A DNA stretch of 64,000 bases from the NCBI RefSeq assembly GCF_005765165.1, contig NZ_VCIW01000007.1:124001-188000 (forward strand), written 5' to 3'. Made by a program: the position numbers and the translations under genes. Below are positions 16,701-24,354 of the stretch, piece by piece (the stretch's first letter is position 1; every line of letters begins with the position of its first letter). The notes under the pieces were generated by a model. That model saw only the letters and a program-made list of their open reading frames with translations, did not search any database and was not told the origin of the DNA. This stretch comes from Paenibacillus antri (GTDB lineage Bacteria; Bacillota; Bacilli; Paenibacillales; YIM-B00363).

Positions 16701-18446
16701 CAGGGCGTATCCGCAGTGTCGAGCGCAAACGGGACGCATGTGACTTGGAACGATCTTGCCGACGAACGGTTGTCGCATTACGAGGTGTTCCGGGGCACGA
16801 GCGCCGACTTCGTCCCCGGTCCGGGCGATTATGTCGCCTCGGTGACGTCGAACGGCTACTACGACCATCAAGTCGCCTCCGATATGGAACACGACTATTA
16901 TTACCGGGTGCGCGCGGTCAAGAGCGGAGCGAAGGGCGGTTACTCGGATGCAGCCGAGGCGCGGGAAGGCGTCATTACGGACACAGAGTCGCCTTCGGTT
17001 CCCGCAGCGCTGCATGCGTTCGCGCAAAATCATTCGAGAGTATCGTTGTCCTGGCTCCCTTCCTCAGATAATGTACGCCTGCAGGGTTACAAAATTTATC
17101 GTAACGGGGAACCGATCGCCGATCTGAAAGCGAATTTCACGAGTTACTTGGACACCGGTCTCCAAGGAGGGCGGACGTATACTTATGCGGTCGCAGCCTA
17201 TGACGGGTTCGGCAACGAATCCGCGTCCGGCGATGCGGTAAACGTGCGCACGTTCCCGCTTGAAATTTCGGGAGGCAACGTCGCTCCGCTGGCCGTCGCG
17301 ACCGCCTCTTCCGAATATAACGCGGAATACGGGGCGGCCAAGACGATCGACGGCGTGGCCGGCGTGCACGGAGCCGGCGAATGGGCGTCCAACGGCGAAT
17401 TGAATCCTTGGATTCAACTGGATTGGGAGTCGGACGTAACCATCCGTTCGATCAAGTTGTACGACCGGCAAAACTTGCAGGACAATTCCGTGACGGCGTC
17501 CGTCTACTTCAGCGACGGAACCCATATCCCGGTCGAGGGCATTCCTGCGGACGGGGCCTTCAAGGAGATCGACTTCGATACGAAGACGGTGCGTTGGTTG
17601 AAAGTGCAGGTCACCGGCGGTTCCGGCGCCAATGTAGGGCTCTCCGAAATCGAAGTCTTTCAGGAAGGAGGAAATACGGGGGCGTTCGTAACGGCCTCGT
17701 CGGAATTTAACGAGGACTACGGCGCGGCCAAAGCGGCGGACGGCGTCATCGGCGTTCACGGCCGCGGCGAATGGGCGTCGAACGGCGAGCGTCTTCCGTG
17801 GATCCGTCTGGAATGGCCGGGTCTGAAGCTTATCAATGAGGTCGTTATATACGACCGGGTCAACCTGCAGGATCACGCAAGCGAAGGGACGATAACGTTC
17901 GGCGACGGATCGGCGATCGACGTGTCGGACATCCCGAACGACGGCCAAGGCAAGTCGGTCGCGTTCCCGAGCAAGGCGGTGTCCTGGATGAAGTTTCAGG
18001 TGACCGAAGGAAGCGGAACGCACGTCGGATTGTCGGAGCTTCGGATGATCGAGGCGGTCAACCGGGCCAGAGAAGCGACGATTACAGGTTCCTCGCAGTT
18101 CAACGATCATTACGGCGTTACGAGAGCGGCCGACGGCGTGGTCGGATTTCACGATAACGGGGAGTGGGCGTCGAGCGGAGAATCGAATCCTTGGATTCAA
18201 TTGCAATGGGATGAGGCTGTAACGATCGACCGGATCCGGTTGTACGACCGCATCAATTTGGCGGACAACGCATTGTCCGGCGTCCTCCGATTCAGCGACG
18301 GCAGCAGCATAACGGTTGAAGGAATCCCGGAGGACGGAACCGTTAAAGAAATCGTATTCGATCGGAAAACCGTCGAGTGGGTCAAATTCGAGGTGACCGG
18401 CGGAGCGGGCAGTAACGTCGGATTGTCGGAAATCGAGATTTTCTAA
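13719..18446 (+). CDS. secreted multimodular GH38-like alpha-mannosidase
   Basis: The 1575-residue precursor has a signal peptide (residues 1 to about 28, ending ALAS). A short beta domain is followed by a GH38-like catalytic region in which metal and nucleophile positions align with the family: MHLDIGY (His143, Asp145), MSDSPGMSW (Asp264) and DEHTWGNE (His484). After the beta-sandwich come two fibronectin type III domains (about 994-1090 and 1092-1180) and three discoidin-like repeats of about 130 residues (1187-1315, 1318-1445, 1448-1575). The ATG at 13719 follows GAAGGAGGT; the frame opens farther upstream, but that would bury the signal peptide. No LPXTG or SLH anchor is seen. It probably trims extracellular mannose-rich glycans before import. 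SDSPGMSW departs from the usual GH38 sequence, so the exact activity is uncertain. Confidence 0.85.
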   Translation: MVKKIRFVLPLLVVFSMLPLAPPKALASKVSIVDVVQTPWIVDDGGVLKSETKLFIENGNDARADAWVKIAVEGKAPYMQEIPALTEGRNEVSVYVAELEQDGDEVTFELYFNRHGQGAPHASLTVEQKKIRHWKVYVAHDMHLDIGYTHGQEELLEDVWPGYLDDALGYVEETEGREPNDRFRYPIEASYMLYDSAWNARDADWFETVKARLREGTLTYPSNYVNTVYGGLGTEELARMQYYSERHLKDRLGVASNKVLYMSDSPGMSWAAIDAFAASGVRYAMLRQNPYPLEPYPELFYYEGLNPDNRILTYNYGHYATDEFDFRNPDPLVPAANITDNLMRYHRGDYPYDAVIADFTTPYDNQGITAAVKDNIAFLNSKTDAQGRKYVYPQFVSSTVDDFFSYMSERYSDDIPVFQGTMEDWWNYGVSSTAYETALNKQNHDKLPAAELYATLANALVDGAKYPYRELADAYRNMILYDEHTWGNEIPQPDDQWRWKRNTAIASDTLANRVLDRSLESISTQIAASGKSVAVYNALSWERSDVVTMSGDGFPDRFQLVDQETGQPVKYRKTDDGSIVFVASGVPGLGYKTFAIEESASEPQFESSIVATDDTLENRFYKITFDDTGAISSIVDKQHGNREMVDPASPYRLNEFVYFTTKKMSHDVYTEHTVPKAELSGDAGPVLGTMTADGVSVGVKEMRRQVILYEDLPRIDIVNDVVKEDAPSYATQDEEGFFTFPLRVPNFMLRHEMPSGDMRPYVRTDITHPDNEQFLSSSTAYYTVNRWIDASDQEGYGITLSPISNPIVQYGERRSALGPWDYNTENPWIYSFVFNNKWHVNFQKTQPGPVTLRYSIASHAGGDWESGRADRFGMQANHALRGVMIDDAQPEGTLRASAGQFMSIDRDNVVLTTAKLAEANGEGVILRFNETLGEDTMVTVDLNALAPAQVIRTDMVENDIEPIDLVEGRFVTFEIEGHDWVTMRVVHGRPPEQVQGVSAVSSANGTHVTWNDLADERLSHYEVFRGTSADFVPGPGDYVASVTSNGYYDHQVASDMEHDYYYRVRAVKSGAKGGYSDAAEAREGVITDTESPSVPAALHAFAQNHSRVSLSWLPSSDNVRLQGYKIYRNGEPIADLKANFTSYLDTGLQGGRTYTYAVAAYDGFGNESASGDAVNVRTFPLEISGGNVAPLAVATASSEYNAEYGAAKTIDGVAGVHGAGEWASNGELNPWIQLDWESDVTIRSIKLYDRQNLQDNSVTASVYFSDGTHIPVEGIPADGAFKEIDFDTKTVRWLKVQVTGGSGANVGLSEIEVFQEGGNTGAFVTASSEFNEDYGAAKAADGVIGVHGRGEWASNGERLPWIRLEWPGLKLINEVVIYDRVNLQDHASEGTITFGDGSAIDVSDIPNDGQGKSVAFPSKAVSWMKFQVTEGSGTHVGLSELRMIEAVNRAREATITGSSQFNDHYGVTRAADGVVGFHDNGEWASSGESNPWIQLQWDEAVTIDRIRLYDRINLADNALSGVLRFSDGSSITVEGIPEDGTVKEIVFDRKTVEWVKFEVTGGAGSNVGLSEIEIF
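17277..18443 (+). repeat. three tandem discoidin-like modules within the GH38 gene
   Basis: Units of about 390 bases at 17277, 17668 and 18060 encode related modules. Each has a GEWAS segment, a LYDR or IYDR segment and a closing segment such as VGLSEIEVF. This type (F5/8-type-C-like, carbohydrate-binding) usually binds glycans. The middle copy is the most diverged. Confidence 0.85.
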
Positions 18447-18455
18447 AAACATTTG

Positions 18456-18503
18456 AAACCCAACCCAACCAACGTCAAACAACGGGTTGGGTTTCTTTTC
18501 TTT
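18456..18503. terminator. bidirectional terminator between convergent genes
   Basis: AAACCCAACCC (18456-18466) and GGGTTGGGTTT (18484-18494) form an 11-bp stem followed by a T-rich stretch. It serves the plus-strand GH38 gene and probably also the minus-strand esterase that ends at 18533. Confidence 0.85.
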
Positions 18504-18532
18504 TCATAAGAAGTAACGCGGGGAAGAAGATT

Positions 18533-19675
18533 CTAGTCGCATAGAAACCTCTCTGCGTAATCCATGAACCTCTGCCAGTCGTACTCGGTCATGTCGTGGC
18601 CGCCGGCGCGAAGATGGTAGCCCATGCCGTTCGTATGAAGCGGTTGTTCCGCCGTCGGCATCGGCAGCCCCGCGATGCCGTCCATTCCGTATAGTCGATA
18701 CACCGGCGAAGCAAACGTCAGCCCCAGGAATTCCGATTCCGGATCGGCCCAGAGGTCTTCGGTAGCGCTGGCAACATAGACATGCCGCGGCGCGATCAGC
18801 CCGATCAGCATATGTTGGTCGACCGGCAGGGCATACTCGTTATCGTTATACGCTTTATAATTTTCACAAAACCAATGCGGGAATCTGTCGTTGATCTGCC
18901 GGATCGTCTCCCCGCCCTTGCCCCGGCTTACGGCGGCTCCGGTGCAGCCGGAATTGTTACTGACGACCAAAGCGAACCGCCGGTCCGCCGCCCCAGCCCA
19001 TAAGGCCGTCTTGCCTCCCCGGGAATGACCGACGACAGCCGCTTTCGACGCGTCGATATGGTGGTCCGTCTCCAAATAGTCCATCGCCCGGCTCGCGGCC
19101 CACGCCCATGCGGCGATCGTTCCCCAGGCATGCCCCGGACGCTCCCCCGGAGGATCGAATACGCCGTGAACGCCGTCGCGGAACCCGTCGTGATGATCGG
19201 GATCCGCATCCGCATTGTCGAATACGGCGGCCGCGAACCCGCGGGCGACGATCGCCTCGGCTGGCCAGAAGGGGGAGCGCTTCTCCCGCGCGGCATCCAT
19301 ATGCTCGCTTCCGCGGTTATTGATCAGTAGGAATGCAGGAACCGGGCGTTCCTTGGCACTTACCGGCACGAACAGAAGCAGCCGAACGACGTTCTCGCCT
19401 CCCGGCCCTTCCGACCGAATGCGCACCTGCTTCCGAACCGCCGAGCCGCCCATCCACCCCTCCGTCGGCTTGACCTCGAAGGCGATTCGTCGCGGACGCC
19501 CGACCGGCCCCGCGCCAAACACTCGCTCCTCGAACAGGCGCAGCACTTCTTCCCTTCTTCCTTGCTCCCATTCCTCGGAGCTTGCGACCGCCTTTCCCCC
19601 GAGCTTCCTCAACGGATCCGGCAGCCGCCGCGCTCCGCTCTCCGATAATAACTCGAATATTTCGTTCGAACTCAT
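18533..19675 (-). CDS. CE15-like carbohydrate esterase (alpha/beta hydrolase)
   Basis: The 380-residue protein has no signal peptide. The nucleophile elbow GHSRGGKTA and the following NNSGCTGAA segment match the glucuronoyl-esterase/acetyl-xylan-esterase group (CE15-like), and GGHDMTEYDW supplies the C-terminal catalytic His. An acidic residue near SATEDLWADPE would complete the triad. CE15 enzymes cut ester bonds on glucuronic acid residues, which fits the uronate theme at the other end of the window. Acetyl or other esters cannot be excluded. GGGAGG precedes the ATG. It is divergent from the 19903 regulator and convergent with the GH38 gene. Confidence 0.75.
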   Translation of the reverse strand: MSSNEIFELLSESGARRLPDPLRKLGGKAVASSEEWEQGRREEVLRLFEERVFGAGPVGRPRRIAFEVKPTEGWMGGSAVRKQVRIRSEGPGGENVVRLLLFVPVSAKERPVPAFLLINNRGSEHMDAAREKRSPFWPAEAIVARGFAAAVFDNADADPDHHDGFRDGVHGVFDPPGERPGHAWGTIAAWAWAASRAMDYLETDHHIDASKAAVVGHSRGGKTALWAGAADRRFALVVSNNSGCTGAAVSRGKGGETIRQINDRFPHWFCENYKAYNDNEYALPVDQHMLIGLIAPRHVYVASATEDLWADPESEFLGLTFASPVYRLYGMDGIAGLPMPTAEQPLHTNGMGYHLRAGGHDMTEYDWQRFMDYAERFLCD

Positions 19676-19869
19676 ATGGATGACCGCCTCCCATTTTCTC
19701 CTTTAACTAAACCACAAAAATCCGAAGGAAGAAATTGCGAATTTCTTGTGGATTGGAGCAATTACCTCCCGCATCGATATTGATTTATGTGATTATGAGT
19801 ACCAGATTCTGTGGTATCATGTTTAAAGTGTTTTGCCGGCTCGGCCTGAGGCGAATTCCAACACAAAAA

Positions 19870-19883
19870 AGTAAGCGCTAACA
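19870..19883 (+). promoter_or_regulatory. CcpA cre-like site
   Basis: AGTAAGCGCTAACA matches the cre consensus TGWAANCGNTNWCA at 13 of 14 positions. It lies 20 bases upstream of the 19903 start codon, where bound CcpA would block transcription. Glucose repression of the second module is the natural reading. Confidence 0.6.
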
Positions 19884-19902
19884 ATAAAGGGGGCTAAAAG
19901 GG

Positions 19903-22230
19903 ATGACATCTACGAAGACTAGGCTGTCCGTGCGGTTCTATAAGTACTTCGTTTCCTATATTTCGTTGACGCTGATTCTCTTGCTGGCGGTCGGCAGCCT
20001 TGTCTACGGGCGTATGTCCGAGCTGCTGCAGGACAACGTGGAGCATGTCAGCTCCACCGTACTGGCCGAGGTGAAGCTGATGACGGAGGTCCGCCTGCAG
20101 GACTTGGAGCGCATTGCCTTGCAGATCCCCCTGAATCCGATGCTTAGCCCGTATGCGCTCGCGAACGGAGGCTATGAAAGCTATGCGGCGTTGAATCAAA
20201 TTCGCATGTATGCGGCCGGTTCTTCGTTTATTTACGACATCGCCGTCGGCTACGGCTCGGACGAGACGATTCAAACGCTCAGCACCAGCGGCAGCTACGA
20301 TTTCCCATCGTTCCTCAAGTTATATGCTTTCACCGCTCCATACGATGAGTTGATCGCGGAGCATGTGACGGCAAGCAAGAAACCCTTGTTGATCTCCCCT
20401 TATTCCCATCCCTATCCCGTGGAGGGCGACAGCCTGCTATATGTGTACCCGCTGCCCGGATCGCGCGGCGAGGAGCTGCGATTCGTCAATTTCGTCATCA
20501 GCGAGAGGCAGTTCACGTCGATGATCAATCGGGTGCTGCAGGGATACGACGGATACTTCTACATTTTGGATGATACCAAGAAGCTGATTACTTCTACTCG
20601 CTTCGGCAATATTCGCGGCGAGCGGGAGAGATGGCTGCCATCGGCGATGGAGGAACCTGGGGGCGGCCTGCCCCGTAACGAGGACGATCCTTCCATGTCG
20701 TTCATCCGCTTCCAGTCGGAAACGAACGGGTGGACGTATGTGCTGGTCATGCCCAAGGAACAGTTCCAGGACGAGACGACGGCGATGAGGAGAATTTACT
20801 ATCTGGCCGTGTTCGGGATCTTCTTGCTCGGTCTGCTGCTGTCTTACTTGTTCGCCAAACAAAACTACAGGCCATGGAAACAGCTTGCCAGTACCGTAAA
20901 CTCCGGAAGCGCCAAGGAGTGGATGGCCGCCCATTCGAATGGAACGCAAGCGACGAATGATGAATATTCGCTCGTGACGCAAGCGTTCGACGAGTTAACG
21001 CGGAAAAACAGCTCGCTGTATTCTCAGATGAAGACGGGCAGCCGGCTGCTCAAGGAACAATATGTGATCTGGATGATCCGAGGGGAGGAGGAGAGAAGGA
21101 AGGAGGCGGCCGCCATGCTGGATCGTCCGCGGTTTTTACTTACGCATCCTGCCTATGCCGTGATGTTGTTCATGATCGACAACGCATCCGATTTCAATCG
21201 CTTGAATTCGCCGCAGCAGCGGGAAGCGTTGATGTTCGCGCTGATGAATATCGCCGAAGAACTGGCGGAGGAGTCAGGCGAGCGGTATGCGCTGCGGCTT
21301 CCCGACACGAGCTCGGTGGCGTTGGTGCTTAATCTGAAGCGAACGGCGGCGAACAACGAAAATCTGACGCAGCTTGCGAAGCAAGCGATCCGCGTCTACT
21401 CCCAATATTTCCGCTATTCGCTTACCGCAGGGATCAGCTCGGTGTATGAAGATTACAAGCGCCTCGGGCCGTCGCTGAAGGAAGCGGAGACGGCCGCCAG
21501 GTACCGCTATTACCAGGGACCCGGAAACGCCATTGCCTATGAGGACGTCCGGCAACTGTTGGACAACCCGTATCAATACCAACCGCAAAACGAGCATCGT
21601 CTGATGCTGGCGTTGAAGCAAGGGAACCAGGCGGAGGCCGCGCAGACGATCGGCGACATCGCCGCCGATATGCGCAGACAGCTCGTCCATCCGGGCACCG
21701 CCAGAGAAGTGTGGAAGCGTCTAGGCGGGGAAATCGTGCGCAGTCTCGGGGATATGAACGGAATGTGGATTCAACAGGAAAGACAGGCGCTGGAGCAGTT
21801 TTACGAAGAGACGAGCGAACAATTGACGGAGACGGAGCGGCGGTTGACGAACATCTGCGCGAATTTGTGCGAAGCGGTGGAAAGCGGCAAAGAGAGTAAA
21901 AATACGGCGTTGCTTGACCGGCTCATGCAGCTGCTCCATCAACGTTATACGGACAATACGATTTCGCTCGATGTGATCGCGGAGGAAGTAGGGCTCTCGC
22001 CCTCCTATGCCACCCGCTTCTTTAAGGATCATACCGGGTTTTCGTTGATTCAATATATCGATAAGCTGCGAATGGACAAAGCGAAAGAACTGTTGCGAAC
22101 GACCGATTGGAAGATCGGCGAGGTCATCGAGCGCTCGGGTTACGTAGACGAAGCCAATTTCCGCCGCAAATTCCTCAAGCAGGAAGGGGTATCGCCGATC
22201 AAATACCGCGCGATCAGCAGGATGGAATAA
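19903..22230 (+). CDS. membrane-anchored AraC-family regulator with extracellular sensor
   Basis: The 775-residue protein combines an N-terminal membrane helix (about residues 18-35), an extracellular region to about 290 and a second helix (about 293-315). A cytoplasmic linker leads to a C-terminal AraC double helix-turn-helix (about 665-770, LDVIAEEVGLSPSYATRFFK near its start). No kinase or receiver domain is visible, so this is a one-component sensor of the type common in Paenibacillus sugar clusters. Its likely target is the importer and sulfatase operon starting at 22488; the triple repeat at 22263-22338 is a candidate site. A cre-like element precedes the gene. Confidence 0.88.
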   Translation: MTSTKTRLSVRFYKYFVSYISLTLILLLAVGSLVYGRMSELLQDNVEHVSSTVLAEVKLMTEVRLQDLERIALQIPLNPMLSPYALANGGYESYAALNQIRMYAAGSSFIYDIAVGYGSDETIQTLSTSGSYDFPSFLKLYAFTAPYDELIAEHVTASKKPLLISPYSHPYPVEGDSLLYVYPLPGSRGEELRFVNFVISERQFTSMINRVLQGYDGYFYILDDTKKLITSTRFGNIRGERERWLPSAMEEPGGGLPRNEDDPSMSFIRFQSETNGWTYVLVMPKEQFQDETTAMRRIYYLAVFGIFLLGLLLSYLFAKQNYRPWKQLASTVNSGSAKEWMAAHSNGTQATNDEYSLVTQAFDELTRKNSSLYSQMKTGSRLLKEQYVIWMIRGEEERRKEAAAMLDRPRFLLTHPAYAVMLFMIDNASDFNRLNSPQQREALMFALMNIAEELAEESGERYALRLPDTSSVALVLNLKRTAANNENLTQLAKQAIRVYSQYFRYSLTAGISSVYEDYKRLGPSLKEAETAARYRYYQGPGNAIAYEDVRQLLDNPYQYQPQNEHRLMLALKQGNQAEAAQTIGDIAADMRRQLVHPGTAREVWKRLGGEIVRSLGDMNGMWIQQERQALEQFYEETSEQLTETERRLTNICANLCEAVESGKESKNTALLDRLMQLLHQRYTDNTISLDVIAEEVGLSPSYATRFFKDHTGFSLIQYIDKLRMDKAKELLRTTDWKIGEVIERSGYVDEANFRRKFLKQEGVSPIKYRAISRME

Positions 22231-22262
22231 CCCGGGTTCAGGCGGGAAAACGCGGGATGTCA

Positions 22263-22338
22263 AGATGTGCACGGCTCCGACAGATTTGCACGGCATCGGC
22301 CGGCGCCTCGTTTTCGACGGATGTAAAGATATGCACGG
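22263..22338. promoter_or_regulatory. triple AGATNTGCACGG repeat, candidate regulator site
   Basis: Copies begin at 22263 (AGATGTGCACGG), 22282 (AGATTTGCACGG) and 22327 (AGATATGCACGG), differing only at position 5. The first two are 19 bases apart, close to two helical turns, and the third is 45 farther on. A weaker GGTGCACG occurs near 22404. The repeats lie in a 257-base gap between the AraC regulator and the importer operon, which fits direct-repeat binding by AraC proteins. Confidence 0.6.
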
Positions 22339-22487
22339 GAGGGCAGAACTGCTCGTTTACAGTTCGGACGACAGCGGATAGGGTAGAGGACACAAGCAGA
22401 CGGCGGTGCACGATCGCGCTGCCGTTCGCTTGATCCAATATTGCCGTATGAAGGGCTAGCGGCAAGCGAAGAAAGGAGGGTGCGAAT

Positions 22488-23384
22488 TTGGTAAGAAGGT
22501 TAGCCCATAACTACCAGCTCTATCTGCTGTTGATCCCGGTGCTGATTTATTTTGCCGTATTTCATTATTGGCCGATGTACGGCGTGCAGATCGCGTTCAA
22601 ACGGTTCACTCCGATGAAAGGCATTATCGGTAGCGAATGGGTCGGGTTCGATCATTTCGAGCGCTTTTTCAACTCCTATTATTTCATGCGGCTGCTGATC
22701 AATACGGTGGGCATCAGTTTGTATGAGTTAGCCGTGTCCTTCCCGGTGCCGATTTTGTTGGCCTTGATGATCCACGAGGTGAGCAGCAAGAAGTTCAAGC
22801 GAACGGTGCAAACGGTCACTTATGCTCCCCACTTCCTCTCGGTCGTCGTCATGGTCGGCATGCTGATGACGTTCCTGTCGCCGACGACGGGGATCGTCAA
22901 CCATCTGATCGGCTGGTTCGGGTTGGAGTCGATCTCGTTCATGACCGAGCCGGGATGGTTCAAGACGTTGTTCGTAGGCTCGCATGTATGGCAGAACGCG
23001 GGATGGAGCTCCATCATCTACATTGCGGCGTTGACCAATATCGATCCGCAAATGCATGAAGCGGCGGCGATCGACGGGGCGAGTCGGCTGCAAAGAATAT
23101 GGCACATCAATCTTCCCGGCATTATGCCCACGATCGTCATTTTGTTCATTCTGAATATCGGATCCATCATGAACGTAGGGTTCGAGAAGATCTTCTTAAT
23201 GCAGAACGACTTGAATATGTCGGCATCGGACGTGTTCGCCACGTATGTGTATCGGAGCGGGATTCTGGGCGCTCAATACAGCTTCGCCGCGGCGGTCGGT
23301 CTGTTCAATTCGATCGTCAATCTGGCGCTGCTCGTAGCCGTCAACCTCGCCGCGCGCAGGGTTAGCGGGAACAGCCTGTGGTAA
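22488..23384 (+). CDS. sugar ABC permease, LplB type
   Basis: The 298-residue membrane subunit has six hydrophobic segments and the coupling loop EAAAIDGASRLQR. The TTG at 22488 is preceded by GAAAGGAGG at 8 bases, a strong reason to accept a non-ATG start. It is the first gene of the second importer, with a permease and binding protein next, then two sulfatases. The order (permeases first, binding protein last) differs from the first importer. No ATPase accompanies it. Confidence 0.9.
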   Translation: MVRRLAHNYQLYLLLIPVLIYFAVFHYWPMYGVQIAFKRFTPMKGIIGSEWVGFDHFERFFNSYYFMRLLINTVGISLYELAVSFPVPILLALMIHEVSSKKFKRTVQTVTYAPHFLSVVVMVGMLMTFLSPTTGIVNHLIGWFGLESISFMTEPGWFKTLFVGSHVWQNAGWSSIIYIAALTNIDPQMHEAAAIDGASRLQRIWHINLPGIMPTIVILFILNIGSIMNVGFEKIFLMQNDLNMSASDVFATYVYRSGILGAQYSFAAAVGLFNSIVNLALLVAVNLAARRVSGNSLW

Positions 23385-23425
23385 CGGGCGGATTGCGGCG
23401 ACGGGAGGAAAGAAGGGATGGAACG

Positions 23426-24307
23426 ATGACGCATAAGGGGATTCATGACAAAGTTTTCGAGACGATCAACGTAATCGCGCTGAGCCTGATTTTGATCGTG
23501 GTGCTGTACCCGCTGGTCTTTGTGCTCAGCGCTTCGATCAGCAATCCGTATCTGGTGATTCGCGGAGAAGTGCTGCTGTTTCCCAAGGAAATCACCTTCC
23601 AAGCCTATACCCGCGTATTTCGGGACAGCGCCGTGCTTACCGGCTTTCTCAACACCTTGGTCTACGCTTCGACCGGTACGATGATCAACCTGGCGATGAC
23701 GACGATGGGAGCCTATCCGTTATCCCGGCCGAACTTGCCCGGGCGGAAAATCGTCATGCTCGCGATTTTGATGACGATGTTCTTCAGCGGCGGGCTGATT
23801 CCCACCTATATGGTGGTCAAATCGCTTGGAATCATCAATACATACTGGGCGATGGTGTTGCCCGGCGCGGTGTCGGTATTCAACCTGATCGTGATGCGCA
23901 CTTTTTTTGAAAATATTCCCGGCGAGCTGCACGAAGCCGCGATGATCGACGGCAGCTCGCAGATTCGCACCTTGCTTCGCATCGTACTGCCGTTGTCGGT
24001 GCCGATCTTGGCGGTCATGACGTTGTTCTACGGCGTCGCTCATTGGAATTCCTTTTTTAACGGTTTAATTTATTTGTCCGATCGCGAGAAGTACCCCTTG
24101 CAGCTGATCATCAGGGAAATTCTCATCCAGAGCCAAATGCAAGAAATGATGGAGCTGGCCGACGAATCGGCCGCTCAGCAGCAATTGATGGGCGAAAGCA
24201 TTAAATATGCGTTGATCGTCGTCACGAGCTTGCCTGTGCTGCTGCTGTACCCGCTCTTGCAGCGATATTTCGTGCAGGGCATTATGATCGGAGCGATCAA
24301 GGGGTAG
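23426..24307 (+). CDS. sugar ABC permease, YtcP type
   Basis: The 293-residue permease has six membrane segments, the coupling loop HEAAMIDGSSQIR and the C-terminus RYFVQGIMIGAIKG. The frame opens at a GTG (23378) that overlaps the previous gene; the ATG at 23426 with AAGAAGGG upstream gives the family N-terminus. It pairs with 22488. A 25-residue piece resembling this subunit survives as a relic at 43729. Confidence 0.9.
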   Translation: MTHKGIHDKVFETINVIALSLILIVVLYPLVFVLSASISNPYLVIRGEVLLFPKEITFQAYTRVFRDSAVLTGFLNTLVYASTGTMINLAMTTMGAYPLSRPNLPGRKIVMLAILMTMFFSGGLIPTYMVVKSLGIINTYWAMVLPGAVSVFNLIVMRTFFENIPGELHEAAMIDGSSQIRTLLRIVLPLSVPILAVMTLFYGVAHWNSFFNGLIYLSDREKYPLQLIIREILIQSQMQEMMELADESAAQQQLMGESIKYALIVVTSLPVLLLYPLLQRYFVQGIMIGAIKG

Positions 24308-24354
24308 AGCCGTGCATGCGTAGCAATCAATCTGAAGGATCCGGGAGGCGTACA

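Noticed and set aside
17277-18443. Possible CRISPR or satellite repeat
   Set aside because: The repeats are diverged coding modules of about 390 bases, not short identical repeats with spacers.
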